NCBI RefSeq assembly: GCF_001592825.1
Contig: NZ_LTZG01000021.1
Location: forward strand, 1-64,000
Source: Planococcus maritimus
GTDB lineage: Bacteria; Bacillota; Bacilli; Bacillales_A; Planococcaceae
Length of the DNA stretch: 64,000 bases
Direction: 5' to 3'
Shown here: one piece after another, positions 54,293-62,788 of the stretch
How positions within the stretch are numbered: position 1 is the stretch's first letter
How the letters are laid out: each line of letters begins with the position of its first letter
The notes under the pieces: model-generated
Told to the model about the DNA's origin: nothing
The model's input: the letters and a program-made list of their open reading frames with translations, nothing else
Database searches by the model: none
Program-made: the position numbers and the translations under genes

Positions 54293-54442
54293 TTACTTCG
54301 TTTCACGGTGTGTTGTCATTTTCTTTTCACGTGAGCAATATTTTTTCAATTCAAGACGCTCAGGGTTGTTGCGCTTATTTTTAACAGTGCTGTAGTTTCT
54401 TTCGCCACAGTCTGTGCAAGCTAGTGTAATGTTTACACGCAT
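54293..54442 (-). CDS. rpmG: Ribosomal protein bL33
   Basis: A 49-residue protein: [18 protein letters not shown], then [15 protein letters not shown] and the end THRETK. This is the RpmGA form of bL33 of the 50S subunit. Cysteines occur at 9, 12 and 36. GGGAGGGAT precedes the ATG. It lies between the phoU terminator and the yqgN cluster and ends with its own terminator. Confidence 0.93.
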   Translation of the reverse strand: MRVNITLACTDCGERNYSTVKNKRNNPERLELKKYCSREKKMTTHRETK

Positions 54443-54570
54443 CGATATCCCTCCCAATTCTTTCAAAAATCCATTTCATTAATAAGCGTGATCTATACGA
54501 CTTAATTATTATAGCATACCTTCAGTGAATGTCTACTGAAAAATGCCGCTTCCTGAGGATTTCCTCTAAT

Positions 54571-54599
54571 AAAAAACCACAAGCTCAGCTGTGGTTTTT
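54571..54599 (-). terminator. Terminator of the pst-phoU operon
   Basis: ACCACA (54576-54581) pairs with TGTGGT (54590-54595), extended by AGCT, with TTTTTTA on the minus strand, 7 bases past the phoU stop. Confidence 0.85.
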
Positions 54600-54605
54600 C
54601 TTCAC

Positions 54606-55265
54606 TCATTTATTCAAATCGTAATGGCGTCCGCGCACAAGATAGAACAATTGTTCAGCAATATTGGTTGCATAATCCGCAGAGCGTTCCATGTAACGGG
54701 AGATAAATGCCAATTGGGTTACTTGGCTGAGCTGTTCCGGAGCTTTGGCGCTGTGCTGGAACAATAACCGGATCACTTCGCCATACAAATCGTCGACTTC
54801 GTCATCGAGGTCAGCGATTTCTTTGGCTTTTTCCACATCTTCTTCGATCAAGGCATCAATTCCCTGGCGCAGCATAGAAGTGGCGAGTTCATGCATATGT
54901 TGAATTTTATTGATCGGCTCAAGTAAGTCCTGTTGGCCGATGCGAATCGTTTCTTTCGCGATGTTAACTGCATAATCCCCGACCCGCTCCATATCAGAGG
55001 CGACTTTGATGGTGACGATCAAACGGCGAAGATCCGTTGCAACCGGTGATTGCTTAGCGATCAAGAGAATGACCTGGTCGTTAAGGTCCTCTTCAAGACG
55101 ATTGATATGGGCGTCATTATCGATTACTTGAAGCGCCTGGTCGATGTCGTGGGCGACCAGTGCTTTCATGGATTTATCGAGTGCATCGATGGCCATCGTG
55201 CTCAATGTAATTAATTGTTCTTGTGCTGAATGTAGTTCATAGTCAAACTTTTCACGTACTGACAT
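54606..55265 (-). CDS. phoU: Phosphate signalling/transport regulator PhoU
   Basis: This 219-residue protein is two three-helix PhoU repeats with the metal-binding motifs (ERVGDYAVNIAKE, about 94-106, and ERSADYATNIAEQ near 196-208). It links the Pst transporter to the PhoR kinase and limits phosphate uptake. It closes pstS-pstC-pstA-pstB-phoU. Length and motif spacing are standard. Confidence 0.94.
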   Translation of the reverse strand: MSVREKFDYELHSAQEQLITLSTMAIDALDKSMKALVAHDIDQALQVIDNDAHINRLEEDLNDQVILLIAKQSPVATDLRRLIVTIKVASDMERVGDYAVNIAKETIRIGQQDLLEPINKIQHMHELATSMLRQGIDALIEEDVEKAKEIADLDDEVDDLYGEVIRLLFQHSAKAPEQLSQVTQLAFISRYMERSADYATNIAEQLFYLVRGRHYDLNK

Positions 55266-55336
55266 TAACTATTCCTCCCATTTTTCCAATTATTACGGCC
55301 AGCAGGAATCGCTTCCCTACTGATTAAGTTTGTGCA

Positions 55337-56158
55337 TCAGCCGAATCGACCTGAAATGTAATCCTCTGTCCGTTTATCGGCGGGGGTGGAAAAAATGGCA
55401 TCCGTGCGGTCATATTCAATGACTTCCCCATTCAAGAAGAAAGCAGTTTTATCAGAAATCCGTGCAGCTTGCTGCATATTGTGCGTGACGATGATGATGC
55501 TGTATTGTTCTTTCAATTCTTGCACCAATTCTTCAATTTTCAAAGTCGAGATCGGGTCAAGCGCCGAAGTGGGTTCATCCATCAAGATGACGTCCGGTTC
55601 GATCGCCAAAGTCCGCGCGATACAGATTCGCTGTTGCTGACCGCCCGAAATGCCATAGGCGTTTTCGTGCAAGCGATCTTTCACTTCGTCCCAAATGGCT
55701 GCGCCGCGCAAGCTTTTTTCGACGATTTCATCGAGAATTTTCTTATTTTTGATGCCGTGAATGCGTGGCCCGTAAGCGATATTATCGTAAATCGATTTTG
55801 GGAACGGGTTCGGCTTTTGGAACACCATGCCGACACGCGTGCGCAATTCTTCAACGCCATAGCTGGATTCGAAGATATTGCGGCCGCGGTATTGGATTTC
55901 TCCTGAGGTTTTCACAGAAGGCACCAATTCCACCATGCGGTTCAATGTTTTCAAATAGGTCGATTTCCCACAACCCGAAGGCCCGATAATCGCGGTTACT
56001 TCGTTTTCCCCAATTTCCAGATCAATGTTTTTCAAAGCGTGATTATTGCCATACCATAGATTCAATTGGCGCGTGCTGTAGACACTTTCCTTATCGACTT
56101 GTTCTGCCGAGATGGGTTGTACCGCATCGATTTTTGTTTTAATTGTTGCTGTGTTCAT
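55337..56158 (-). CDS. pstB: Phosphate ABC transporter ATPase PstB
   Basis: A 273-residue ABC ATPase with Walker [13 protein letters not shown] (about 56-67), signature SGGQQQR and Walker [14 protein letters not shown]. It powers phosphate import. The start at 56158 has GGGGAG 6 bases upstream; an in-frame GTG six codons earlier overlaps that site. Only one pstB is present, whereas B. subtilis has two. Confidence 0.95.
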   Translation of the reverse strand: MNTATIKTKIDAVQPISAEQVDKESVYSTRQLNLWYGNNHALKNIDLEIGENEVTAIIGPSGCGKSTYLKTLNRMVELVPSVKTSGEIQYRGRNIFESSYGVEELRTRVGMVFQKPNPFPKSIYDNIAYGPRIHGIKNKKILDEIVEKSLRGAAIWDEVKDRLHENAYGISGGQQQRICIARTLAIEPDVILMDEPTSALDPISTLKIEELVQELKEQYSIIIVTHNMQQAARISDKTAFFLNGEVIEYDRTDAIFSTPADKRTEDYISGRFG

Positions 56159-56184
56159 AATGAACTCCCCTTCCACATGACACT

Positions 56185-57063
56185 TTAATAGGATTTATCA
56201 AATTTGTTGCGAATATAAACTGCTATTGAATTCATGAAAAGCAATACGACCATCAAGACGATGATTCCGGCAGCTGCAACCGTTTGGAACTCAGCTTGCG
56301 GGCGGCTTGACCAGTCATAGATTTGCATCGGCAAGGCCGTGAAGGTGTCCATGACCCCTTCCGGCAAGAATTGGATGATAACCGGGATGCCGACGACGAT
56401 CAGCGGGGCCGTTTCGCCGATTGCCCGAGACAAGGCCAAAATGCTGCCTGTCAGAATGCCGGGAATCGCAGCCGGTAAAATGATGCGCACAATTGTTTGC
56501 CATTTTGTTGCGCCCATTCCGTAAGATGCATCGCGCAATTCTCTCGGTACCGAGCGGATCGCTTCTTGTGCCGAGACGATAATGACTGGCAAAATGAGCA
56601 AGCTCATCGTAAAACCTGCAGCGAGTATGCTGTTGCCGAGTGCTAGTGCACGGACGAAGATTGTCAGTCCTAGAAGTCCAAAAACGACCGATGGAACCCC
56701 TGCTAAATTGGAAATATTCATTTGAATAAATGAAGTGATGCGCCCTTTTTTAGCATACTCCTCTAAATAAATGGCAGATCCTACACCGAGTAAAATCGAT
56801 GTAGGGGCAACTACTGCCATTAGCCAAATTGATCCAACAAGCGCCGCTTTGATGCCCGCTTTTTCTGGGAAGCGAGAGGCAAAGTTCGTTAAAAATTCAA
56901 GTGACAAATGCCCAGCACCTTGGCTAACAATGCGGTACAGCAAAATGACTAGCGCGAGTAGGGCGAGTGCTGTCGCGAACATGAAGAACCCTTGAAAAAT
57001 CCGGTTGATGACCATTCGGCCGTTCATGCGCCGGATGACCTTTTCCTGTTCGATGTATCTCAT
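56185..57063 (-). CDS. pstA: Phosphate ABC transporter permease PstA
   Basis: A 292-residue permease with six predicted membrane helices and the ABC coupling loop [25 protein letters not shown] at about 175-199. It forms the channel with PstC. Its ATG follows the pstC stop by one base. Confidence 0.94.
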   Translation of the reverse strand: MRYIEQEKVIRRMNGRMVINRIFQGFFMFATALALLALVILLYRIVSQGAGHLSLEFLTNFASRFPEKAGIKAALVGSIWLMAVVAPTSILLGVGSAIYLEEYAKKGRITSFIQMNISNLAGVPSVVFGLLGLTIFVRALALGNSILAAGFTMSLLILPVIIVSAQEAIRSVPRELRDASYGMGATKWQTIVRIILPAAIPGILTGSILALSRAIGETAPLIVVGIPVIIQFLPEGVMDTFTALPMQIYDWSSRPQAEFQTVAAAGIIVLMVVLLFMNSIAVYIRNKFDKSY

Positions 57064-57064
57064 C

Positions 57065-57991
57065 TTAATATTCCTCCCGGAAACGTTTTGACATATAACC
57101 TGCCAGAATATTCATCGCCATCGTGAAGAGGAATAAAGTGAACCCGACTGCATAGATGGAATAGTAAATGGTCGTCCCATAGCCGGCATCGCCTTTGGAT
57201 ACTTGCACGATATAGGCGGTCATCGTCTGGATCGACCCAGTGAAATCACCATCGAATTTCGGCGTCGAACCGGCCGCAAGCGACACGATCATCGTCTCGC
57301 CGATTGCTCGGGACAAGCCAAGCACAACTGAGGCGATGATGCCGGATAGCGCGGCAGGGACAGTGATTTTCCAAGCGACTTCAAACTTTGTCGAGCCCAT
57401 GGCAAGCGCCCCGTCGCGAATGCTTTTTGGAACGGACGACATGGCGTCTTCAGACAACGATGCAATCATTGGAATAATCATGATGCCGACAACGATCCCT
57501 GGAGAAATCGCGTTGAAGATTTTGATCTCCGGGAAAAAGCTTTGCAAAACTGGCGTCACGAATGTCAGGGCGAAAAAGCCGTAGACGATGGTCGGGACTC
57601 CTGCTAGCACTTCAAGAACCGGCTTAACGATGCGCCGGACGTTGTCAGACGCATACTCGCTCAAGTAAATGGCAGCCGAAATGCCGATCGGCACAGCCAC
57701 GACAATCGCGATACCGGTAATTTTCAATGTACCAACAATCAATGGCCAAATGCCGAACTGCGCTCCGCTATTAGCGAACGGCAGCCATGTCGTGCCAAGG
57801 ACGAAATCGGCCAGAGGCACTCTTGTAAAGAACGTGACGGTTTCAATGATTAAGGTCAAGACAATCCCGATAGTTGTCAAAACCGATACAGAAGCGACTA
57901 AAAACAACAGGATCGGTATAAGCTTTTCAATAATTTTTTTACTTTTCTTATCCTTCGACTTTGCGATCAGTTCTTGAACCGATGTCCGCAT
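57065..57991 (-). CDS. pstC: Phosphate ABC transporter permease PstC
   Basis: A 308-residue permease with an N-terminal cytoplasmic segment, six helices and the coupling loop SIRDGALAMGSTKFEVAWKI at about 186-205. The start at 57991 is 8 bases after AAAGGGG; an upstream in-frame TTG extends through that site. It lies 71 bp after pstS. Confidence 0.94.
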   Translation of the reverse strand: MRTSVQELIAKSKDKKSKKIIEKLIPILLFLVASVSVLTTIGIVLTLIIETVTFFTRVPLADFVLGTTWLPFANSGAQFGIWPLIVGTLKITGIAIVVAVPIGISAAIYLSEYASDNVRRIVKPVLEVLAGVPTIVYGFFALTFVTPVLQSFFPEIKIFNAISPGIVVGIMIIPMIASLSEDAMSSVPKSIRDGALAMGSTKFEVAWKITVPAALSGIIASVVLGLSRAIGETMIVSLAAGSTPKFDGDFTGSIQTMTAYIVQVSKGDAGYGTTIYYSIYAVGFTLFLFTMAMNILAGYMSKRFREEY

Positions 57992-58062
57992 AATAGAATC
58001 CCCTTTCAACCGCAAAAGGCGAGCAGCAGCTGCTCACCCTAAGACTGAACTTGCAACTAGAT

Positions 58063-59019
58063 TTATTTCAACGCTTTAAGGTCTGACAAGCCTTGCTCGT
58101 AATCTTCTACTGCTAGTGGCACATATCCGACAGCTTCAGCCATTTGACCAGCATTCTCTAACGTGAACTGCATGAAATCGTAAGCCGCTTCATCTTCAGC
58201 AATTTTTGCATTGTTGGCGTATGTGAAGAGCGGTCGTGATAGTGGCGAATAGTCGCCAGATTCGATTGTTTCAGGATTTGGTTCAACGCCATCGATTGTC
58301 ACGACTTTCAATGTGTCTTGGTTTGCGATGTAGTATGCATATCCGAAGAATCCGATCGCATTAGGATCTCCTTGGATTCCTTGCACGAGTGTGTTGTCGT
58401 CTTCAGACAATGTCGCCGATTCGACGATGTCTTCCTCTTCTAGGATGACTTCATTGAAATAATCGTAAGTACCAGATGCCGTACCTGGTGCATAAAAGAC
58501 AACTTCTTCATCCGGCCATTCCGGGTTGATGTCAGACCACATTTTATTGCTGCCATCTTCTACCCATAGTTCTTTCAAGTCTTCTACGGTCAAGTCTTCC
58601 ACCCAGTCATTTTCCTGATTGACGACGACGGATAGCCCATCATAAGCAAGAAGAAATTCTGAGTATTCGATGCCGGCTTCTTCTAAAGCAGCCGCTTCTT
58701 CATCTTTAATCGGTCTAGAAGCATTTGAGAAAGCTGTTTCACCTTGGATGAATTTTTCAAATCCGCCTCCTGTTCCAGACACGCCAACGGTTACTTGGAC
58801 TTCTGGTTGGACTGCTGCGTATTCTTCGACAATGCCCTCTAAGATTGGGGCTACTGTTGAAGAACCATCTCCAGCGACCGAACCTTCTACTACTGCTTCG
58901 TCTGAAGAGGAATCAGCCGTTTCGCTGCCTGTTGCAGTTTCTTCCGTGCTGCCGCATGCTCCAAGTACGAATGCCGTTCCAAGAATTGTTGATGCCATAG
59001 CGAACTTCCAGTTTCTCAT
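58063..59019 (-). CDS. pstS: Phosphate-binding lipoprotein PstS
   Basis: A 318-residue periplasmic-binding-type protein anchored by a lipid at Cys22 (lipobox LGAC, 19-22), with a Ser/Thr/Glu-rich spacer (about 23-48), then the phosphate-binding core (AGDGSSTVAPI and VSGTGGGFEKF blocks). It captures phosphate outside the membrane. The start at 59019 gives a normal signal peptide; a longer frame upstream runs through the PhoP boxes and is not used. First gene of the operon. Confidence 0.95.
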   Translation of the reverse strand: MRNWKFAMASTILGTAFVLGACGSTEETATGSETADSSSDEAVVEGSVAGDGSSTVAPILEGIVEEYAAVQPEVQVTVGVSGTGGGFEKFIQGETAFSNASRPIKDEEAAALEEAGIEYSEFLLAYDGLSVVVNQENDWVEDLTVEDLKELWVEDGSNKMWSDINPEWPDEEVVFYAPGTASGTYDYFNEVILEEEDIVESATLSEDDNTLVQGIQGDPNAIGFFGYAYYIANQDTLKVVTIDGVEPNPETIESGDYSPLSRPLFTYANNAKIAEDEAAYDFMQFTLENAGQMAEAVGYVPLAVEDYEQGLSDLKALK

Positions 59020-59076
59020 TTTAATGTTTCCCCCTAATATGGTTTGTTGTTTACAAGACCAACTATACGGTTCTAT

Positions 59077-59115
59077 TGTTGAGGACATATGAAGCCATTG
59101 TTAAGAAATTGTAAA
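59077..59115 (-). promoter_or_regulatory. PhoP box array before pstS
   Basis: On the minus strand TTTACA, TTAACA, TTCATA and TCAACA follow each other with exactly 5 bases between, the direct-repeat layout of PhoP binding sites (TTHAYA-type, 11-bp period). A TATAGT -10 box (59062-59067) is 9 bases downstream, so PhoP would replace the -35 contact. Confidence 0.88.
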
Positions 59116-59142
59116 TGACGAAAGTCTTAGTAAAAACGCAAA

Positions 59143-59188
59143 AAACCACCCGGCCATCATCCTCATAAGGACTTTGGTCGGGCGGTTT
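59143..59188 (-). terminator. Terminator of pbpA
   Basis: AAACCACCCGGCC (59143-59155) pairs with GGTCGGGCGGTTT (59176-59188) around a 20-base loop, with TTTTTTG on the minus strand. Confidence 0.85.
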
Positions 59189-59214
59189 CTTCTATCTACT
59201 ATTGGATAGTTCAA

Positions 59215-61383
59215 TTAATCAAGCCGAGTGCCGCTAAAAGGCGGCTTGATTTCATTCGCTTCGTCTTCACTGCGCTGTTCTTTCAACTCAAAATACTTGT
59301 CAGCTGCCGCACGGGCAATTTCGTTATTCGTTCTCGGCACTTTGGTCGGATCAGTCGTCACATATGGAATAACAACGGCGTAAGCGATTTCCGGGTCTTC
59401 GTAAGGAGCGAAGCCGACGTGTGCGATGTTAACGTTCAATGTACCATGTAATTCATGACCGCGCTCGAAGAAATACGCTTCCGCTGTCCCGGTCTTGCCG
59501 GCTGCGGTGTATGGCGTGTCGCTGAACTGGGCGCGCGCTGAACCGGAGCTGCCGATATAAACATTGCGCATGCCTTCTTTGACACGGTCGATTTCTTCTT
59601 GCGTATTATTGATGCGGTTCATGATTTTGGGCTCAATGATGGTTTCGATCGGCCCGAGCGTTTCGCCGTCTGGTGATGCTTGGCGTATTTCCTTGACGAC
59701 ATGCGGCTGCATGCGGTAGCCGTCGTTTGCGATTGTAGAAATATATTGGGCGAGCTGCATCGGGGTATACGTATCAAACTGGCCGATCGCAAGGTCCAAT
59801 AGTTTCGGTCCAGGATATGTGCCGCCAGGATATCCAGTGCCTTCGTTCGGCAAATCGATGCCGGTTGCTGCGCCTAAACCAAATTGTGCAAATGAATTGC
59901 GCATCAAGTTAAAGCTTTCAGGAGCCACGCTTAACGGACTGTTGTATTGATATTGTCGATTCGCGATTTCCAACGCAATTTTGAACATATAGACGTTGGA
60001 CGATCGTTCAATCGCCATTATATCGTTCAATGGAATGCGGTTGAATGGAGTCGTGTTGAAAATTGAGTTTTTCTGTTTCGTCCCGGCAAACTTTAACGGT
60101 TCGTCGATTTGCACTTCTCCCATTTCCACTGCATCTTCAGCATATCCGGTCAGCAGGGTCGCACCCTTGACGGTTGATCCCATTTCATGGGCCGCTGTGA
60201 ACGTGCCGAACGCATAATCGCTCACGATGCGCTTGCCGTCTTCATCTTCGCCGACGCGTTTGCCGACCATAGATAGCACTTCCCCGTTGCGCGGATCCAT
60301 CATGACCAAATAAGCGTCTTTGACCAATTGTGAATTCGGCCCTGCTTTTAATGCCAGTAATTTTTCTTCAACGATTTGTTCCAGTTCGTATTGCAGTTCA
60401 CTATCGATCGTTAAAACTAAATCTTTGCCGGGTTCGCCCTCATCTACCGTTTCCGTTTCAATGACGCGGCCGCGGCCATCCGTGACGTTTTTGACGATTG
60501 ACTTCTGACCTTGCAGCACGTCTTCATACTGCTGCTCCAAAAAGCTCGTTCCCACGCGGTCATTGCGCGAATAATCCCGGCTTAAATAATAATCAAGACG
60601 GTTGGCCGGGATCCCTTGGTCAGGCGTCGTCGTGCTGCCAAGAATCGTCAAATCGGTCATTTTTACGCGTTTCCAATCAGTGATGGTGTTGACGCCTTCA
60701 AGTTTAGGGTCCGTCAAACGCTCTGAAACCACTGCGAACTCTTCGTCGGTTACACCCTCACCTTTGATGATCTGGGGCGATAAGGCGTAGCCTGAAGACA
60801 TTTCGCGATAGATCGCGAGGACCTCGAGTTGTTCATCTGTCAGACTGTCGAGTTCTTCATCGGTAATTTTCTCCCGAATCAAGGCATCGAGTTTTTGCTG
60901 CTTTTCTTTTTGCGTGGCATCTTCTGCTTCAATCGCAGCGCGTTCTTCAGCTGTAACTTTTTCTGTTGCGCTTTCCGTATTTAATTGTATGTAAAAATCT
61001 TGCTTATCGCGCAAAGTGACTTTTTTCGTATCTTTCTCGATCAACTTGGCTAACTCTTTAGCTACTTCCATCATTTCACTGCTCTTAGTTGTCTGCATTT
61101 TCGTGTAAGTAATGCTGTTGACGGGTTCGTTATCAACCTGCAGGCGACCGGCAGAATCAAAAATACGTCCACGCGGAACACTCGTGTTGACTGCTACTTC
61201 TTCGGTTCTGGCAATTGCGCGGGCGTAATCTTCGCCTTTGACAATCTGCAAATACCCTAAACGCAGGATGAGCATGGAAAACAGCAGAAAAATAGCAAAA
61301 AATAGAATGTTCATCCGAAAGGTCGTATTGGACTGGAGTTTTGACTTCGCCAGTGACACACGCCTTTTTTGAGGGGTTTTCAT
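59215..61383 (-). CDS. pbpA: Class B penicillin-binding protein (PbpA/PBP2A type)
   Basis: A 722-residue transpeptidase: membrane anchor at about 24-43, a dimerisation domain, an inserted charged helical segment (about 105-190) and the catalytic domain with Ser403 (STVK, 403-406), SSN (461-463) and KTG near 640. It crosslinks peptidoglycan; PBP2A supports lateral wall growth in B. subtilis. The start at 61383 has GGAG upstream and gives the usual short cytoplasmic tail. A frame extending 34 codons further crosses the sodA terminator and is rejected. Confidence 0.92.
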   Translation of the reverse strand: MKTPQKRRVSLAKSKLQSNTTFRMNILFFAIFLLFSMLILRLGYLQIVKGEDYARAIARTEEVAVNTSVPRGRIFDSAGRLQVDNEPVNSITYTKMQTTKSSEMMEVAKELAKLIEKDTKKVTLRDKQDFYIQLNTESATEKVTAEERAAIEAEDATQKEKQQKLDALIREKITDEELDSLTDEQLEVLAIYREMSSGYALSPQIIKGEGVTDEEFAVVSERLTDPKLEGVNTITDWKRVKMTDLTILGSTTTPDQGIPANRLDYYLSRDYSRNDRVGTSFLEQQYEDVLQGQKSIVKNVTDGRGRVIETETVDEGEPGKDLVLTIDSELQYELEQIVEEKLLALKAGPNSQLVKDAYLVMMDPRNGEVLSMVGKRVGEDEDGKRIVSDYAFGTFTAAHEMGSTVKGATLLTGYAEDAVEMGEVQIDEPLKFAGTKQKNSIFNTTPFNRIPLNDIMAIERSSNVYMFKIALEIANRQYQYNSPLSVAPESFNLMRNSFAQFGLGAATGIDLPNEGTGYPGGTYPGPKLLDLAIGQFDTYTPMQLAQYISTIANDGYRMQPHVVKEIRQASPDGETLGPIETIIEPKIMNRINNTQEEIDRVKEGMRNVYIGSSGSARAQFSDTPYTAAGKTGTAEAYFFERGHELHGTLNVNIAHVGFAPYEDPEIAYAVVIPYVTTDPTKVPRTNNEIARAAADKYFELKEQRSEDEANEIKPPFSGTRLD

Positions 61384-61436
61384 GAGCGCGTAGCTCCTTT
61401 CAAAAAAATATCCAGTTGTTAGTATAGCATGGACAT

Positions 61437-61474
61437 AAAAAAACACACACTTTTTCAGACGAAAAAGTGTGTGT
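61437..61474 (-). terminator. Terminator of sodA
   Basis: A perfect 14-bp stem (ACACACACTTTTTC, 61443-61456, with 61461-61474) is followed on the minus strand by a run of T. Confidence 0.92.
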
Positions 61475-61495
61475 CCGGGTTTCAATATTTAACAA

Positions 61496-62104
61496 TTATT
61501 TAGCAGCTTCAAAGCGCTTGGACACTTCGTCCCAGTTGACAACGTTCCAGAATGCTGCCAAGTAATCCGGACGGCGGTTCTGGTATTTCAAGTAGTAAGC
61601 ATGTTCCCAAACGTCTACTCCTAGAATCGGCGTTTTGCCTTCTGATAGTGGAGAGTCCTGGTTTGGTGTTGATGTAACTTCCAATTCGCCGTTAGAAACG
61701 ACTAGCCAAGCCCAGCCAGAACCAAAACGTGTTTTGCCTGCAGCTTCGAATTTTTCTTTGAATTCGTCAAAGCTTCCGAATTTGCTGTTGATTGCGTCTG
61801 CTACTGCGCCAGTTGGCTGTCCACCGCCGTTAGGGGAAAGAAGCTGCCAGAATAGCGAGTGGTTTGCATGTCCGCCGCCATTGTTGCGGACAGCTGTGCG
61901 GATGTTTTCCGGCACGGCGTTCAAGTCAGAAACCAATTCTTCGATTGATTTTGAAGAAAGATCGTCATGACCTTCCAAGGCCGCATTTACGTTCGTTACG
62001 TACGTGTTATGGTGTTTCGTGTGGTGGATGTTCATTGTTTCTTTGTCGATGTGCGGTTCTAGCGCATCGTACGCGTAAGGTAGTTCCGGTAATTCGTATG
62101 CCAT
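61496..62104 (-). CDS. sodA: Manganese/iron superoxide dismutase
   Basis: A 202-residue SodA with metal ligands His27, His82 (GHANHSLFW) and the Asp and His of DVWEHAYYL near 164-168. It converts superoxide to oxygen and hydrogen peroxide. The Gly-Gly-Gly before HANH fits the Mn type, but metal choice cannot be settled from this. AAGGAGG precedes the ATG; it is a single-gene unit with its own terminator. Confidence 0.95.
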   Translation of the reverse strand: MAYELPELPYAYDALEPHIDKETMNIHHTKHHNTYVTNVNAALEGHDDLSSKSIEELVSDLNAVPENIRTAVRNNGGGHANHSLFWQLLSPNGGGQPTGAVADAINSKFGSFDEFKEKFEAAGKTRFGSGWAWLVVSNGELEVTSTPNQDSPLSEGKTPILGVDVWEHAYYLKYQNRRPDYLAAFWNVVNWDEVSKRFEAAK

Positions 62105-62221
62105 GATTAAATTCCTCCTTGAGTCTATTGTTCTACTTTATTAGCGTATCAAAATTTTCAGACCGACACAAACATAAAGCATATAGACCTGCCTTTTTCA
62201 GACCTTAGTCGGAGAAGGCCA

Positions 62222-62704
62222 TCAAATGACCCAGAAAAACAAGCCAACCATTACCGCCTGGATAATGCCTTTAGTCAATGCAGAAGTGATAAAGCCGACT
62301 ACTGAACCGATTCCAGAACGGATTGATTTTTTGATTGATGATCTATTGACGATAATTTCTGCCAGTATGGCGCCGAGGAATGGACCGATGAGAATGCCGG
62401 CAAACGGGATGACGAATGGGCCGAAGATCAATCCGACAGTACTCCCCACTAAACCTGCTTTTGAACCGCCGAATTTCTTCACGCCGACTGCATTGGCTAA
62501 AAAGTCTGCACCGAACAACAACAGGACGAATAAGATTTCAATCAGCCAGAACCACCAAGGCAAATCAGAAAAGCTGAAAAACAGGCCATAAATGATGAAT
62601 CCGCCAAAAATGAATAGCGACGCCGGGATGACCGGATAAACCAAGCCGATGAAACCAATGGCAAAAAACACAAGCACAAAAATCCAGCCGACAATTTCAA
62701 GCAT
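62222..62704 (-). CDS. yqgC: DUF456 membrane protein (YqgC)
   Basis: A 160-residue protein with five or more hydrophobic segments and glycine-rich turns (PFAGILIGPFLGAILAE). This is the DUF456 layout, and it lies beside sodA as yqgC does in B. subtilis. Function unknown. ATG 62704 is 8 bases after GGAGG; the GTG just before it is an alternative. Confidence 0.85.
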   Translation of the reverse strand: MLEIVGWIFVLVFFAIGFIGLVYPVIPASLFIFGGFIIYGLFFSFSDLPWWFWLIEILFVLLLFGADFLANAVGVKKFGGSKAGLVGSTVGLIFGPFVIPFAGILIGPFLGAILAEIIVNRSSIKKSIRSGIGSVVGFITSALTKGIIQAVMVGLFFWVI

Positions 62705-62730
62705 CACGAGCCCTCCTTTACGATATAAAA

Positions 62731-62783
62731 ACTCCCTTTCATCGTGCCCTACATTTCAAGAAATGTAAAGGATGAAAGGGAGT
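62731..62783 (-). terminator. Terminator of the Na/phosphate cotransporter gene
   Basis: ACTCCCTTTCATC (62731-62743) pairs with 62771-62783; an inner hairpin ACATTT/AAATGT is enclosed. TTTTTATAT follows on the minus strand, 5 bases past the stop. Confidence 0.85.
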
Positions 62784-62788
62784 GTGGA

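Noticed and set aside
61384-61485. 34-codon N-terminal extension of pbpA
   Set aside because: It runs through the sodA terminator hairpin; the internal start has GGAG and gives a normal membrane anchor.
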